A stretch of 64,000 bases of DNA from assembly GCA_029975055.1 (NCBI GenBank), contig JARKPU010000058.1, positions 1 to 64,000 on the forward strand. The letters are read 5' to 3'. Below the pieces are notes generated by a model, which did not search any database, was not told the origin of the DNA, and saw only the letters and a program-made list of their open reading frames with translations. Position 1 is the first letter of the stretch. Each line of letters begins with the position of its first letter. The position numbers and the translations under genes were made by a program. This DNA comes from Anaerolinea sp. (lineage in GTDB: Bacteria > Chloroflexota > Anaerolineae > Anaerolineales > Anaerolineaceae). Of the stretch, positions 17,849 through 28,400 are shown piece after piece.

Positions 17849-19153
17849 ATGCGGGCTGTAGATATCATCATCAAAAAACGCGACCGGCTGCCCTTGAGCA
17901 GCGAGGAAATCAAGTTCTTTGTGGACGGTTTCACGCGCGGTGACATCCCCGATTACCAGGTTTCTGCCTGGGCCATGGCCGTCTTGCTGAACGGCATGAC
18001 CGAACAGGAGACGACCGACCTGACCCTGGCAATGGCCCATTCCGGCGAGGTGCTCGACCTGACCGGCGCGGTGGAGCTGGCGGTGGATAAGCACTCCACC
18101 GGCGGCGTGGGCGATAAAGTGACCCTGGTGGTGGAACCGCTGGTGGCGGCCTGCGGGCTGCCCGTGGGGAAGATGTCTGGCCGGGGGCTTGGCTTCAGCG
18201 GCGGCACGCTCGATAAAATCGAGTCCATCCCCGGCTTCCGCACCGATTTGAGCACCGAGGAGTTCCTGGCGCAGCTCAAGCGCACCGGCCTGGTGCTCAC
18301 CGGGCAAAGCGCCGACCTGGCCCCCGCCGACGGCAAGCTGTATAAGCTGCGCGATGTGACCGGCACCGTGCCTTCCATTCCGTTGATTGCCTCTTCGGTG
18401 ATGAGCAAGAAGATCGCCGGAGGCGCGCAGGCGATTGTGCTGGATGTGAAGGTGGGCCTGGGGGCCTTCATGGAAACGGTGGAAGAGGCGCGCCGACTGG
18501 CCGAATTGATGGTGGCGATCGGCCGCTTGAGCGGGCGCCGGGTGATTGCTCTGCTTTCGGATATGAACCAGCCGCTGGGTGAAGCCGTGGGCAACGCCCT
18601 GGAGGTGCGCGAAGCCATCGAGGCGCTCCACGGCGGGGGTCCGGCAGACTTGCGCGAGCACTGCCTGGTGGTCGCCAGCCACCTGCTGGTGATCGGGCGC
18701 AAGGCGCGCGGGCTGGATGAAGCCCGGCGGCTGGCCGAAGCCGCGCTTGCCGATGGACGCGCCTTTGAAAAGTTCCGCACCCTGGTCGCCACCCAGGGAG
18801 GGGATGTCTCGTATGTGGATCGGCCCGAAAAGCTGCCAAGAGCCGCCGTGGTGGAGCCGGTCGTTTCCACCCGGGCGGGCTGGTTGAAGCAGGTGCACGC
18901 GCGCATCATCGGTGAAACATCGGTGGAGCTGGGGGCGGGCCGCGCGCGCAAGGAAGATGCGATCGACCACAGCGTGGGGATCATTGTCCACCGCAAGGTG
19001 GGCGAGCGTGTGCAGCCTGGAGACCTGCTCTTCAGCATCCATGCGCGCAGCCGCCCGGAGGCTCTCGCCGCGAAAGAGAAGCTGCTGGGCGCGCTGGCCT
19101 GGAGCGAAAGCCCCGTGGAAGGGCTGCCGCTCTTCTACGGCGTTGTGGAATGA
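17849..19153 (+). CDS. pdp: Pyrimidine-nucleoside (thymidine) phosphorylase
   Basis: A 434-residue glycosyltransferase-3-family enzyme. The phosphate-binding signature DKHSTGGVGDK lies at about residues 80-90 and the SGRGLGFSGGTLDK segment at about 109-122. The C-terminal domain has RKEDAIDHSVGI and the lipoyl-like KVGERVQPGD motif. The enzyme splits thymidine, deoxyuridine or uridine with phosphate to the base and (deoxy)ribose 1-phosphate. The length fits Pdp or DeoA; sequence alone does not separate uridine use from strict thymidine use. Confidence 0.92.
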   Translation: MRAVDIIIKKRDRLPLSSEEIKFFVDGFTRGDIPDYQVSAWAMAVLLNGMTEQETTDLTLAMAHSGEVLDLTGAVELAVDKHSTGGVGDKVTLVVEPLVAACGLPVGKMSGRGLGFSGGTLDKIESIPGFRTDLSTEEFLAQLKRTGLVLTGQSADLAPADGKLYKLRDVTGTVPSIPLIASSVMSKKIAGGAQAIVLDVKVGLGAFMETVEEARRLAELMVAIGRLSGRRVIALLSDMNQPLGEAVGNALEVREAIEALHGGGPADLREHCLVVASHLLVIGRKARGLDEARRLAEAALADGRAFEKFRTLVATQGGDVSYVDRPEKLPRAAVVEPVVSTRAGWLKQVHARIIGETSVELGAGRARKEDAIDHSVGIIVHRKVGERVQPGDLLFSIHARSRPEALAAKEKLLGALAWSESPVEGLPLFYGVVE

Positions 19154-19211
19154 GGTGATCCGGCGGTACATGTGCCGGAAGGAATTTCCAGACCGATCAG
19201 GAGGTGATGCA

Positions 19212-19499
19212 ATGACAGACCCGAAGGACCTGGCAAAGAAAGCGGAAGAAGAACTTGCCGAAAAGCAAAAGAGCGGCCTGGGCGCCAAGATCAAGAGCGT
19301 CCAGCTCGGCACCGAGGGCTCGTTCATCGCCGAACACACTGTGGCCGCCGATGAAACCCTCAGCCACATCGCGCTCAAGTATTACGGCGATGCCGGGCGC
19401 GAGGCCTGGATGAAAATCTACGACGCCAACAAAGCCGTCATCGGCGATAACCCCGCGCTGCTCAGGCCCGGGATCGTTCTGAAGATCCCGCCGAAATAA
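19212..19499 (+). CDS. Cytoplasmic LysM-domain protein
   Basis: A 95-residue protein with no signal peptide. Residues about 45-95 form a LysM domain (AADETLSHIALKYYGD ... YDANKAVIGDNPALLRPGIVLKIP). The N-terminal half is charged and helical. The start at 19212 is fixed by an excellent AGGAGGTGA site at 19199-19207. Similar small LysM proteins of the YgaU type are cytoplasmic, so peptidoglycan binding should not be assumed. Confidence 0.85.
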   Translation: MTDPKDLAKKAEEELAEKQKSGLGAKIKSVQLGTEGSFIAEHTVAADETLSHIALKYYGDAGREAWMKIYDANKAVIGDNPALLRPGIVLKIPPK

Positions 19500-19557
19500 C
19501 CCGGCAGAGAGGCACCCGGCGCGGATGTGTGTGTCCGCCGCCGGATAACCGGCCGGT

Positions 19558-21540
19558 TCACTTCAAGCGGTAGAGCGTCCATTCCTCGCCGGCGGCCACC
19601 CAATCGAGGGGGAGCGCCAGGGCGGGGGGCGCGGCTGTGTTCTTCACCAGAACGTAATTCACACCCTGAGCGCGCATCCAGGCCGGGTCGGCATATTCCT
19701 GCGCGGAGGTCACCTGCACCAGTCGGCGGTGGAAGTGCTCATCATAGAACGGGTATTCCCAGGTGCCGCCGGGGAGCGCCAGGACGGCATCGCTTGGGAC
19801 GTTGTTCTCGACGAGCAGGGCCGGTTCTAGCAGGGCGTAATTCTCCAGGGTCAACTTCTCGCATCGGTTGAGGATCCAGATTGCCTTCTGCCCCACGAGG
19901 GGCTTGGCAGCATTGTTGAGGGCAAAGGTCGCCAGCGCATAAATGGTGAGGGCGGCTGCCAGCGCGGCCCCCAATTGCCCCCAGAAGCCGGGGCGGTATG
20001 CGGCGGCCATGAAGGGGGCCAGCAGCACCACCGCCAGGCTGAAGTTGCGCCCCAGGTAGGCATCCCAGCCGGGGCGCAGCAGCAATTCGCCGAAGACGAA
20101 AGAAAGCGCGGCCAGCCACAGCCCGGCGGGGAGCGGGTCGCGGCGGCGGAGGGATGAACCGAGCACGGCGATGGCCGCCGGGAGCATCAAGAAGGGGGCG
20201 AGGATGCCAAACCAGGTCTCGTCTTCTTGCAGCGGTGGACGGTGATAAAAATCGAACGCCAGGGCGGTGTTCGGGTTGGCCGCGACAGGGCTTTCGAGCG
20301 GCAGCTTGAGCGCCCCGGCTGCTGCCCGCGCCAGGCGCGCCTTGCCGCGGAAAAGGTAGCCTTCGATCACCGGGGGGAGGCCGCTGGTATCGATGAACTG
20401 GTAAGCCACCCGGCCGAGGTTGATCCCAAGCGCTTGCAGAGTGGAAACGCCGCCTGCCTGCGAATCACCCGGGGGGGCGGAAGGGTCACGGAAGACCTGG
20501 GCGACCGACTCGGGTTCCCCCAGCGGGTTGCCGAATGTGAAGGTGTTCTCGATGTACGCCAGCGCTCCCACCAGGGAGAAGGCAGCGGCGGCAGCAGCGG
20601 CCCAGCTTGCCAGCCGCTTCCACCCGGCAGGGGTGTGCTTCCATGCCAGCAGGAAGATCAGGCAGGCCATGCCGGGCAGGAGGAAGAACACCGTCTGCTT
20701 GGCGCCGAGGGCCAGCGCAAGCGCCGTGGCCGAAAGCACCAGCCCCGGAGCGGGCCGCTCGGAGCGCATGCCCTGGATGTAGAAGACGACCGACCCGATG
20801 ACGAACGCCGCGGGGACGAGATCGTTCTGCGTGGTGGTGGATTGAAAGAACACCTGCGGGAAGCCCAGCCACAACAGCGCGGCGAAGACCCCTTGCGGGC
20901 GCGCAAACCCGAGCTGGCGCGCCAGCAGGTACACGCCCAGCCCGGCCGCCAGCGCAGCCGAAAACTGCACAAAGCCTGCCAGCTGGTCTGAGTCCCAGAA
21001 GAGCACCGTCCAGTGGATCAGGCTTTGGGCGTTGAAGGCATAAAAGAGCTGCCAGGTGAACACGGTGGGGAAGGGCAGGAAGGAGCCGGTCTGCAGCCAG
21101 CGCACCACGCGCGCCATGTGGAGGTAGAGGCTGTCGTTGTTGTTGGGCGGGACGACCAGGATCAGGTAGGCGTTGACGGCATAGGCCAGGTCGGTGGCCA
21201 GGGCGAGCGCCCACAAGACGGGGTGGCGGCGGATGGAACCGCCCAGGCGCGAGAAATCCAACCGGGGCAGGTCGGGCGCGAACGGGCCGAGCAAGTTGGG
21301 GCGCCCGGCGCGCAGCCAGAGCAGCCCCGCGGCGCAGGCCAGGAGGCACTCGATGAGCAGGTAGCGCGGCGGGCTGCCCAGCCAGCGCAGCAGCCCGGCG
21401 GCTTCAAAGGAAAGAACATCGCCCGCGCAGGCCAGCAGGTAAACGGAAAGCAGGTAGAACGCCCGGCCCCCAACTCGCAGCGAGGAGGCGGTAAACAGGG
21501 CGAAGAGGAGCAGCAGGAGCGCAGCGGGGAGAATGAGCAT
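19558..21540 (-). CDS. Polytopic GT-C-type membrane glycosyltransferase-like protein
   Basis: A 660-residue protein with about 11-13 hydrophobic segments over the first 530 residues and a soluble C-terminal part. The first extracytoplasmic loop after the region near residue 130 carries an acidic motif (NNNDSLYLHMARVVRWL) placed like the catalytic Asp of GT-C enzymes that use polyprenyl-phosphate sugars. No named subfamily is recognised. The minus-strand -10 element TATAAT is at 21563-21558, giving a short leader. It faces the T-box promoter back to back. Confidence 0.65.
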   Translation of the reverse strand: MLILPAALLLLLFALFTASSLRVGGRAFYLLSVYLLACAGDVLSFEAAGLLRWLGSPPRYLLIECLLACAAGLLWLRAGRPNLLGPFAPDLPRLDFSRLGGSIRRHPVLWALALATDLAYAVNAYLILVVPPNNNDSLYLHMARVVRWLQTGSFLPFPTVFTWQLFYAFNAQSLIHWTVLFWDSDQLAGFVQFSAALAAGLGVYLLARQLGFARPQGVFAALLWLGFPQVFFQSTTTQNDLVPAAFVIGSVVFYIQGMRSERPAPGLVLSATALALALGAKQTVFFLLPGMACLIFLLAWKHTPAGWKRLASWAAAAAAAFSLVGALAYIENTFTFGNPLGEPESVAQVFRDPSAPPGDSQAGGVSTLQALGINLGRVAYQFIDTSGLPPVIEGYLFRGKARLARAAAGALKLPLESPVAANPNTALAFDFYHRPPLQEDETWFGILAPFLMLPAAIAVLGSSLRRRDPLPAGLWLAALSFVFGELLLRPGWDAYLGRNFSLAVVLLAPFMAAAYRPGFWGQLGAALAAALTIYALATFALNNAAKPLVGQKAIWILNRCEKLTLENYALLEPALLVENNVPSDAVLALPGGTWEYPFYDEHFHRRLVQVTSAQEYADPAWMRAQGVNYVLVKNTAAPPALALPLDWVAAGEEWTLYRLK

Positions 21541-21574
21541 AGGGCCAGGATGGCTTCATTATACTTTTGATCGG

Positions 21575-21603
21575 TTGACTGCGCGTGGAGTGAACGGTAT
21601 AAT
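21575..21603 (+). promoter_or_regulatory. Promoter of the T-box/ileS transcript
   Basis: TTGACT (21575-21580), a 17-nt spacer and TATAAT (21598-21603). Transcription should begin near 21610, at the start of the T-box leader. Confidence 0.85.
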
Positions 21604-21609
21604 GAGCCT

Positions 21610-21886
21610 GCAAAAGCGTCGATGGAAACGAGTACGCCCGCGACGACCGGCAGCGAACCCGGGCAGAGTGCGAGCCGGGGCGGCGAAGCGGGTGGAAAAT
21701 CCTTCCGGAGCTGCAACCTGAACGCGGTTGACCCCGCCAGTAGGCGCGCCGGCCTCGCCAGCCGTTACCCGCAGCGCAGGTATCTCGTTTCGATGTACCT
21801 GGATGAGCGCCCGCCGCAAGGCGGGAAGCAGGGTGGTACCGCGGGTCTTCGCCCGCCCCTGATAAGGGCGGGTTTTTATTTTAATT
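21610..21886 (+). ncRNA. T-box leader, candidate specifier AUC (Ile)
   Basis: The leader has the standard T-box parts in order: a Stem I entry with GAGTA near 21630, a distal Stem I region (AGCGAA ... AGTGCGAGCC), a candidate specifier ATC at 21699-21701 followed by CTTCCGGAGC, and the T-box sequence AGCAGGGTGGTACCGCGG at 21827-21844. The acceptor-binding TGGT (21834-21837) would pair with NCCA of a tRNA with discriminator A, as in tRNA-Ile. A terminator follows at 21852-21886, so control is by antitermination. Uncharged tRNA-Ile should switch on the gene downstream. The specifier reading is by eye. Confidence 0.88.
21852..21886 (+). terminator. T-box regulated intrinsic terminator
   Basis: CCCGCCC (21852-21858), a 7-nt loop, GGGCGGG (21866-21872), then TTTTTATTTTAATT. 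It lies just after the T-box sequence and 14 nt before the ileS-family start codon. Confidence 0.9.
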
Positions 21887-21899
21887 GACGAGGGTGAGT

Positions 21900-24800
21900 A
21901 TGGCATTTCGAGACGTACCGAGCAAAGTGGATTTCGCCGCGCAGGAGCGCGACCTGCTCCGCTTCTGGAAGGAGAAGCGCTCTTTTGAGCGCCTGACCCG
22001 GCTGCGCAAAGGCCTGCCGCGGTGGTCGTTCATCGACGGGCCGATCACCGCCAACAACCCGATGGGCGCGCACCACGGCTGGGGGCGCACGTATAAAGAC
22101 GCGATGCAGCGCTTCCGCAGCATGCAGGGACATGAACTGCGCTTTCAAAACGGCTTCGATTGCCAGGGCCTGTGGGTGGAAGTGGAAGTGGAAAAGGAGC
22201 GCGGCTTCCGCACCAAAAAGGATATCGAGGCGTTTGGCCTGGAGGAGTTTGTGCGCCTGTGCAAAGCGCGCGTGCTGCGCTATGCCGCCGTGCAGACCGA
22301 GCAGTCGATCCGCCTGGGTTATTGGATGGATTGGAACGACCCCGATGTGCTGCGCGAGCTGGCCGACCGCTTATTGGAAGACCCGGCGCAGCAGATCACG
22401 CTCGAAGGCCCGCAGGGCGCGGTGAGTGGAACGGTGGAGGATTTGATTGGCCGCCTGGGAATGCCGGAGCTGGGCGGTAGTTACTTCACCTTCGCCAATG
22501 AAAACAATTACATGATCTGGACGTTCCTGAAGAAGTGCTGGCAAAACGGCTGGCTCTACCGCGGGGCCGATGTGATGCCCTGGTGCCCGCGCTGCGCCAC
22601 GGCCATCAGCCAGCATGAGATCGTCACCGACGGTTATGCCGAGTTGACTCACCGCAGCGTCACGCTGCGCTTCCCGCTGCGCGGTGAAGGCGGCAGGCGC
22701 GTGGATGCCGCGACCGGCCTGAGCGAATCGCTCCTGGTGTGGACGACGACGCCCTGGACGCTTTCATCCAATGTGGCGGCGGCCGTGGGCGCCGGCCTGA
22801 CGTACGCCAAAGTGCGCCAGGGGAACGAGATCTTCTACCTGGCCAAAGGCACGCTGCACATGCTGGCCGGGCCGTACGAACTGCTCGGCGAGTTGAAGGG
22901 CGCCGAGATGGAGGGCTGGACCTACGACGGGCCATTCGATGACCTGCCCGCCGCCCGGCAGCCGGGCGGGTTTGCTCACGTGAAGGAGATGACCGCCCAC
23001 AGCCCCCTCAGCGCCGTGCAGGCTCACCGGGTGATTCTGTGGGACGAGGTGGGAGAGACGGAAGGCACGGGCATCGTGCACATCGCCCCGGGCTGCGGCG
23101 CTGAGGACTTCCAGCTTGGGCGCAAGTTCAACCTGCCGGTGCTTGCTCCGCTGGAAGAAGAGGGGTACTTCGTCAAAGGGGGTTTTGGCTGGCTGGAAGG
23201 CATGCACGTGGCGAACGTGGCCGAGCCGATCTTCGCCGAGTTGGAGCGCAAAGGCCTGCTCTATCGCGTGGCCCCCTACACGCACCGTTACCCCACCTGC
23301 TGGCGCTGCGGTACCGAGCTGGTCTTCCGGCTGGTGGATGAATGGTTCATCAGCATGGGCGAAGTCTATGACCGGCCGCGCGAAGAACTCAGTGCCGAAG
23401 AGAAGGCGCGCAGCCTGCGCTACCAGATCATGGACGTGGTGGACCGCATCCGCTGGATCCCTGAGTTCGGTCACGCCCGCGAGATGGATTGGCTGCGCAA
23501 CATGCACGACTGGATGATCAGCAAGAAGCGCTACTGGGGGCTGGCGCTGCCGATTTGGGTCTGCGAAAGCTGCGGACGCTTCGAAGTGGTCGGCGATGAA
23601 ATTGAGTTGAAGGCGCGCGCCGTGGCTGGCTGGGAGGTCTTCTCAGGGCATACGCCGCATCGCCCCTTCATTGATGCAGTCAAGCTGGCCTGCCCTGCTT
23701 GCGGGGCGCAGATGAGCCGCGTGCCCGATGTGGGCAACCCCTGGCTGGACGCGGGCGTGGTGCCGTTCTCCACCCTGCGCTACCGCAGCGACCCCGAATA
23801 CTGGCGCGCGTGGTACCCGGCGCAATGGATCACCGAATCCTTCCCGGGGCAGTTCCGCAACTGGTTCTACAGCTTGCTGGCGATGGCCACCGTGCTGGAT
23901 CAAAGCCCGCCGTTCCTGCAGAACTTCGGTTTTGCCACCCTGATGGGCGAAGACGGGCGGCCGATGCACAAAAGCTGGGGCAACTCGATCGAGTTCAACG
24001 AAGCGGCCGATAAAATGGGCGTGGATGTGATGCGCTGGCTCTACCTCACGCAAAAGCCCGAAAACGACCTGCTCTTTGGTTATCACCGGGGCGACGAGAT
24101 GCGCCGGCGCTTCCTCATCCCGCTCTGGAACGTGTACAGCTTCTTTGTCACCTATGCCAACCTGGACGGCTGGACCCCGAGCGGCGACTTCGACCCGGCT
24201 TACCCCGAGGGGGCGACGCCAACCTCCGAAAACCTGCTCGACCGCTGGGTGCTCGGGCAGCTCAACCGGCTGGTCGATTCGGTGACCAGGAACCTGGAGG
24301 AATCGGACTTCGCCGCCGCGACCAAGGCAATCGGTGATTTTATCGACGACCTGACCAACTGGCACGTGCGCCGCTCGAGAAGGCGCTTCTGGAAGAGCGA
24401 GCAAGACGGCGATAAATCGGCTGCGTATGCCACCCTGTATCATGTGCTGGTCAAGCTGGCGCGGCTGCTGGCGCCGTTCACGCCCTTTGTGAGCGAGGCG
24501 ATCTACCAGGGACTGGTCGCCGAGGTGCGCTCAGGGGCTTTGGAAAGCGTGCATCACACGCGCTGGCCCCAGGCGGATGCAGGGGCGGTGGATGCCGAAT
24601 TGCTCGAGCAAATGGCGCTGGCCAGGCAAATTGCCAGCCTGGGGCTGGCCGCGCGCAGCGCCGCCAACCTGAAGGTGCGCCAGCCGCTGGCAAAGGCGAT
24701 GGCCTTCTGCGGGGGCGGCAGGACGCTTGGGCCGGAGCTGGTGGAGATCATCACCGATGAATTGAATGTGAAAGAGTTCGAACTGGTCGGCGAGGCGAGC

Positions 24801-25343
24801 CGGCTGGTGGAATATCGCGTGCAGCCCAATAACAAGCTGCTGGGCCCGCGCCTGGGGGCGGCCTTCCCGAAGGTGCGCGCGGCGCTGCAATTGCTCGATG
24901 CGCAGGAGGTGGCGGCGCGGGTGCAGGCCGGGCAGCCCGTCACCCTGGCTGTGGATGGCGAGCCAGTCGAACTGGCCCCGGAGGAGGTGCTGGTGCAGAC
25001 TTCGCCGGTGGAAGGGCTGGCGGTGGCCGAAGATAAAGGCCTCAGTGTGGCCGTGGACGCGGTGCTGACCCCTGCGCTGCGCTCGGAAGGTCTGGCTCGC
25101 GAGGTTGTGCGGCGCATCCAGGAGATGCGCAAGAACGCGGGCTTTAACATCGAAGACCGCATTCGCACGTATATCCTGCCCGCAGACTCCGGCTGGCTGG
25201 AGGAATTGCTGGCCGGGTGGGGCGATTACCTGCGCGCCGAAACCCTCACCACCGTCCTGGAGGTCGGTGCGCCGCCAGAAGGGGCTTATGTGGAACAGCA
25301 CCAACTGGATGGCAAAGCCCTGACCCTGGCGGTGATGCGTTGA
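21900..25343 (+). CDS. Isoleucyl-tRNA synthetase-family protein, divergent active-site loops
   Basis: A 1147-residue class I synthetase of the IleS family, with start ATG 21900 after GAGGG. It has the CP1 editing domain (LLVWTTTPWTLSSN; VHIAPGCGAED), zinc-knuckle-like CxxC pairs (WCPRC, CWRCG, CESCG, CPACG) and the IleS-type anticodon-binding segment (TNWHVRRSRRRFWKS). The HxGH signature is replaced by GxHH (G56-A-H-H59). The KMSKS loop reads P688-M-H-K691-S-W, losing the first Lys and the middle Ser. It is directly under the T-box and is followed by a second ileS gene. It may still charge tRNA-Ile, or it may have a specialised role. Confidence 0.82.
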   Translation: MAFRDVPSKVDFAAQERDLLRFWKEKRSFERLTRLRKGLPRWSFIDGPITANNPMGAHHGWGRTYKDAMQRFRSMQGHELRFQNGFDCQGLWVEVEVEKERGFRTKKDIEAFGLEEFVRLCKARVLRYAAVQTEQSIRLGYWMDWNDPDVLRELADRLLEDPAQQITLEGPQGAVSGTVEDLIGRLGMPELGGSYFTFANENNYMIWTFLKKCWQNGWLYRGADVMPWCPRCATAISQHEIVTDGYAELTHRSVTLRFPLRGEGGRRVDAATGLSESLLVWTTTPWTLSSNVAAAVGAGLTYAKVRQGNEIFYLAKGTLHMLAGPYELLGELKGAEMEGWTYDGPFDDLPAARQPGGFAHVKEMTAHSPLSAVQAHRVILWDEVGETEGTGIVHIAPGCGAEDFQLGRKFNLPVLAPLEEEGYFVKGGFGWLEGMHVANVAEPIFAELERKGLLYRVAPYTHRYPTCWRCGTELVFRLVDEWFISMGEVYDRPREELSAEEKARSLRYQIMDVVDRIRWIPEFGHAREMDWLRNMHDWMISKKRYWGLALPIWVCESCGRFEVVGDEIELKARAVAGWEVFSGHTPHRPFIDAVKLACPACGAQMSRVPDVGNPWLDAGVVPFSTLRYRSDPEYWRAWYPAQWITESFPGQFRNWFYSLLAMATVLDQSPPFLQNFGFATLMGEDGRPMHKSWGNSIEFNEAADKMGVDVMRWLYLTQKPENDLLFGYHRGDEMRRRFLIPLWNVYSFFVTYANLDGWTPSGDFDPAYPEGATPTSENLLDRWVLGQLNRLVDSVTRNLEESDFAAATKAIGDFIDDLTNWHVRRSRRRFWKSEQDGDKSAAYATLYHVLVKLARLLAPFTPFVSEAIYQGLVAEVRSGALESVHHTRWPQADAGAVDAELLEQMALARQIASLGLAARSAANLKVRQPLAKAMAFCGGGRTLGPELVEIITDELNVKEFELVGEASRLVEYRVQPNNKLLGPRLGAAFPKVRAALQLLDAQEVAARVQAGQPVTLAVDGEPVELAPEEVLVQTSPVEGLAVAEDKGLSVAVDAVLTPALRSEGLAREVVRRIQEMRKNAGFNIEDRIRTYILPADSGWLEELLAGWGDYLRAETLTTVLEVGAPPEGAYVEQHQLDGKALTLAVMR

Positions 25344-25367
25344 ACCCCGGCAGTCCGGCAGAGAACA

Positions 25368-25376
25368 TGCTATACT
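25368..25376 (+). promoter_or_regulatory. Possible extended -10 promoter of the second ileS
   Basis: TGCTATACT fits an extended -10 element 51 nt before the GTG start. A GC-rich inverted repeat follows at about 25387-25402. The second gene could thus be expressed apart from the T-box transcript. Confidence 0.4.
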
Positions 25377-25427
25377 TGGCACTCGTCGCCGCGCAGGCGC
25401 GGCGCATTTACGCTGCGGAGGTTGAGA

Positions 25428-28400
25428 GTGTTTAAACCTGTATCGCCGAAGTTGAACGTGACCTTGCTGGAAGAAGGCATGATGCGCTTCTGGCGCAACC
25501 ACAATGTGTTCGAGCGCACGCTGACGGAGCGCGAAGGCCGGCCCGAGTACGTCTTCTACGAAGGCCCGCCCACAGCCAACGGCCGCCCCGGCGTGCACCA
25601 TGTGCTGGCGCGCGCTTTCAAGGATGTGTTCCCGCGCTACAAAATCATGCGCGGGTACCATGTCATCCGCCGCGGCGGGTGGGATACGCACGGCCTGCCG
25701 GTTGAGATTGAAGTCGAAAAGAAACTTGGCTTCACCAACAAACAGCAGATCGAAGATTTTGGCATCGCCAAATTCAACGAGCTGTGCCGCGAATCGGCCT
25801 TCGCTTACATTCAAGATTGGGAGAAGCTCACCGAGCGCATCGCTTTTTGGGTTGACCTGAAAACAGCGTATGTGACGTTCAAGAATGAGTACATCGAATC
25901 GGTGTGGTGGATCCTGAAGAACCTGTGGGATAAAGACCTGATCTACCGCGGCTTCAAGGTGGTGCCTTACTGCCCGCGCTGCGGCACGCCTCTTTCGGAT
26001 CACGAGGTGGCGCTGGGTTACGATGACGCCGTAGACCCCTCGGTGTATGTGCGCCTGCCGCTGGTGGATACGCCGGGAACCTCGCTGCTGGTGTGGACGA
26101 CCACGCCCTGGACATTGCCCGCCAACGTGGCGGTGGCGGCGCATCCCAACGTAGATTATGTGACGGTGGAGCACGCCCTGCCCGAGGGCGGCAGCGAGCG
26201 GCTGATCCTGGCCGAGGCGCTGCTCCAGGCGGTGTTCGGTGAAGAGCCTGTGAAGGTTGTCGAGCGCTTCAAAGGTTCGGCCTTGCGCGGCAAGCGTTAT
26301 CACCCGCTGTTCACATTCATTCCGCCCGAAAAGCCCGCTCACCGCGTGGTGCTGGCCGATTTCGTCACCACCGATGACGGTTCTGGGCTGGTGCACATCG
26401 CCCCGGCCTTTGGCGCCGATGATATGAGCCTGGCGGTGGAAGAAAACCTGCCGGTGATCATGACGGTCGGGCCGGATGGGGCCTTCTTGCCGGAGGTGCG
26501 CCCGTGGAGCGGTATGTTCGTCAAGGACGCTGACCCCTACATCACCACCGACCTGAAGAACCGCGGGTTGCTGCTTAAGGCAGGCACCATCACCCACACC
26601 TACCCGTTCTGCTGGAGGTGTTCCACGCCGCTGCTCTATTATGCGCGGCCCACGTGGTACATCCGCACCAGCCAGTACCGCGATCGGCTGGTGGCGCTGA
26701 ACAATGAGATCAACTGGTACCCGGGGCACATCAAGAACGGGCGTTTTGGCAACTGGCTGGAGAACAACATCGATTGGGCGCTGGGCCGCGAGCGCTACTG
26801 GGGCACCCCCCTGCCGGTGTGGGAGTGCGAAGCGTGCCACCACGAGGTGATGGCCGGTTCGGTGAAGGAGCTTTCGGCCCTGGCCGGGCGCGACCTGACC
26901 GGGCTGGATCTGCACCGCCCGTATGTGGACGAGGTGGTTTTGAAGTGCCCCCAGTGCGAGGGCAAGATGAGGCGCGTGCCCGAACTGATCGACGTGTGGT
27001 TCGATTCGGGTTCGATGCCCGTAGCGCAGTGGCATTACCCGTTTGAAAACCAGGACGAGTTCAAGCGACAGTTCCCCGCCGATTATATCTGCGAGGCGGT
27101 GGACCAGACGCGCGGCTGGTTCTACTCGCTGCATGCCATCAGCACGCTGCTGTTCGACCAGGTGAGCTTCAAGAATGTCATCTGCCTGGGGTTGATCCTG
27201 GATAAAAACGGGCAGAAGATGTCGAAGTCGAAGGGCAACATCGTCAACCCGTGGGATGTGATCAACCAGCACGGCGCAGATGCGATGCGCTGGTATCTCT
27301 ACACGGCCACGCCCCCCGGCCAGGAGCGGCGCTTCTCGGCGGAACTGGTGGGCGAGGTGATCAGCAATTTCACCCTCACGCTGTGGAATACGTACTCTTT
27401 CTTCGTCACCTATGCCAACCTCGATGGCTGGAAGCCCGCTCCGGGTGAGTCGGTGGAATATTCACCGCTCGACCGCTGGCTGCTTTCGGCGCTGCACGCC
27501 CTGGTGCGCGGCGTGACCGAGGCGATGGAGACTTACGATGTGACAGGCGCGACCCGCCCGATCGAAACCTTCGTGGACCAGCTCTCGAACTGGTATCTGC
27601 GGCGTTCCAGGCGGCGTTTCTGGAAGAGCGGTTCGGATGCAGATAAGAAGGCCGCCTATGCCACGCTCTACGAAGCCCTCGTCACGTTGAGCAAGCTGCT
27701 CGGCCCGACAATGCCGTTCATGGCCGAGGAACTGTACCAGAACCTGGTGCGCATGGTGGATGAGAATGCGCCCGTCTCGGTGCACCTGGCCGAATGGCCG
27801 GCGTTCGATGCAAGCCGCATCGATGATGGACTCAACCGCGAAATGGCGCTGGTGATGAAGCTGGCTTCGCTGGGACACGCGGCGCGCAACAAGGCGAACC
27901 GCAAGGTGCGCCAGCCGCTGGCCGAGGTGGCCTTTGCCGTTGGCAGCGCCGATGAGATGAGCGTGCCCTTGCGCTATGCCGAACTGCTGGAAGATGAATT
28001 GAACGTGAAGCGGGTACGCATGCTTTCCGCCGCCGCCGAAGCGGTTTCCTTCAGCCTGAACCCGCTTCCCAAGCAGCTTGGGCAAAAATACGGCAGCAAG
28101 TTCCCCGCCATCCGGCAGGCGCTGCTGGCGATGGATGCTCACCCTGCGGCGCAGAAATTGCTGGCGGGCGCCGCCCTCGACGTGCAGGCCGGGGGGGAGA
28201 CGTTCACCGTGCTGCCGGAGGAAGTGGAGGTGCGCATCCAGGCGCGCTCGGGCTACGCGGTGGCCTCCGAGGGCGCTTACCTGGCGGCGCTGACCACCGA
28301 CCTGACCCCCGAGCTGGTGCGCGAAGGGCTGGCGCGCGAGTTTGTCCGCCGCGTGCAAGACCTGCGCAAAGCGGCGGGGCTAGAGATCGCCGACCGCGTC

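Noticed and set aside
24531..27272. Very long open frame (913 codons) on the minus strand opposite the two ileS genes
   Set aside because: It crosses both synthetase genes and their intergenic gap, has no recognisable domain and reflects the low stop-codon rate on the opposite strand of GC-rich coding DNA.
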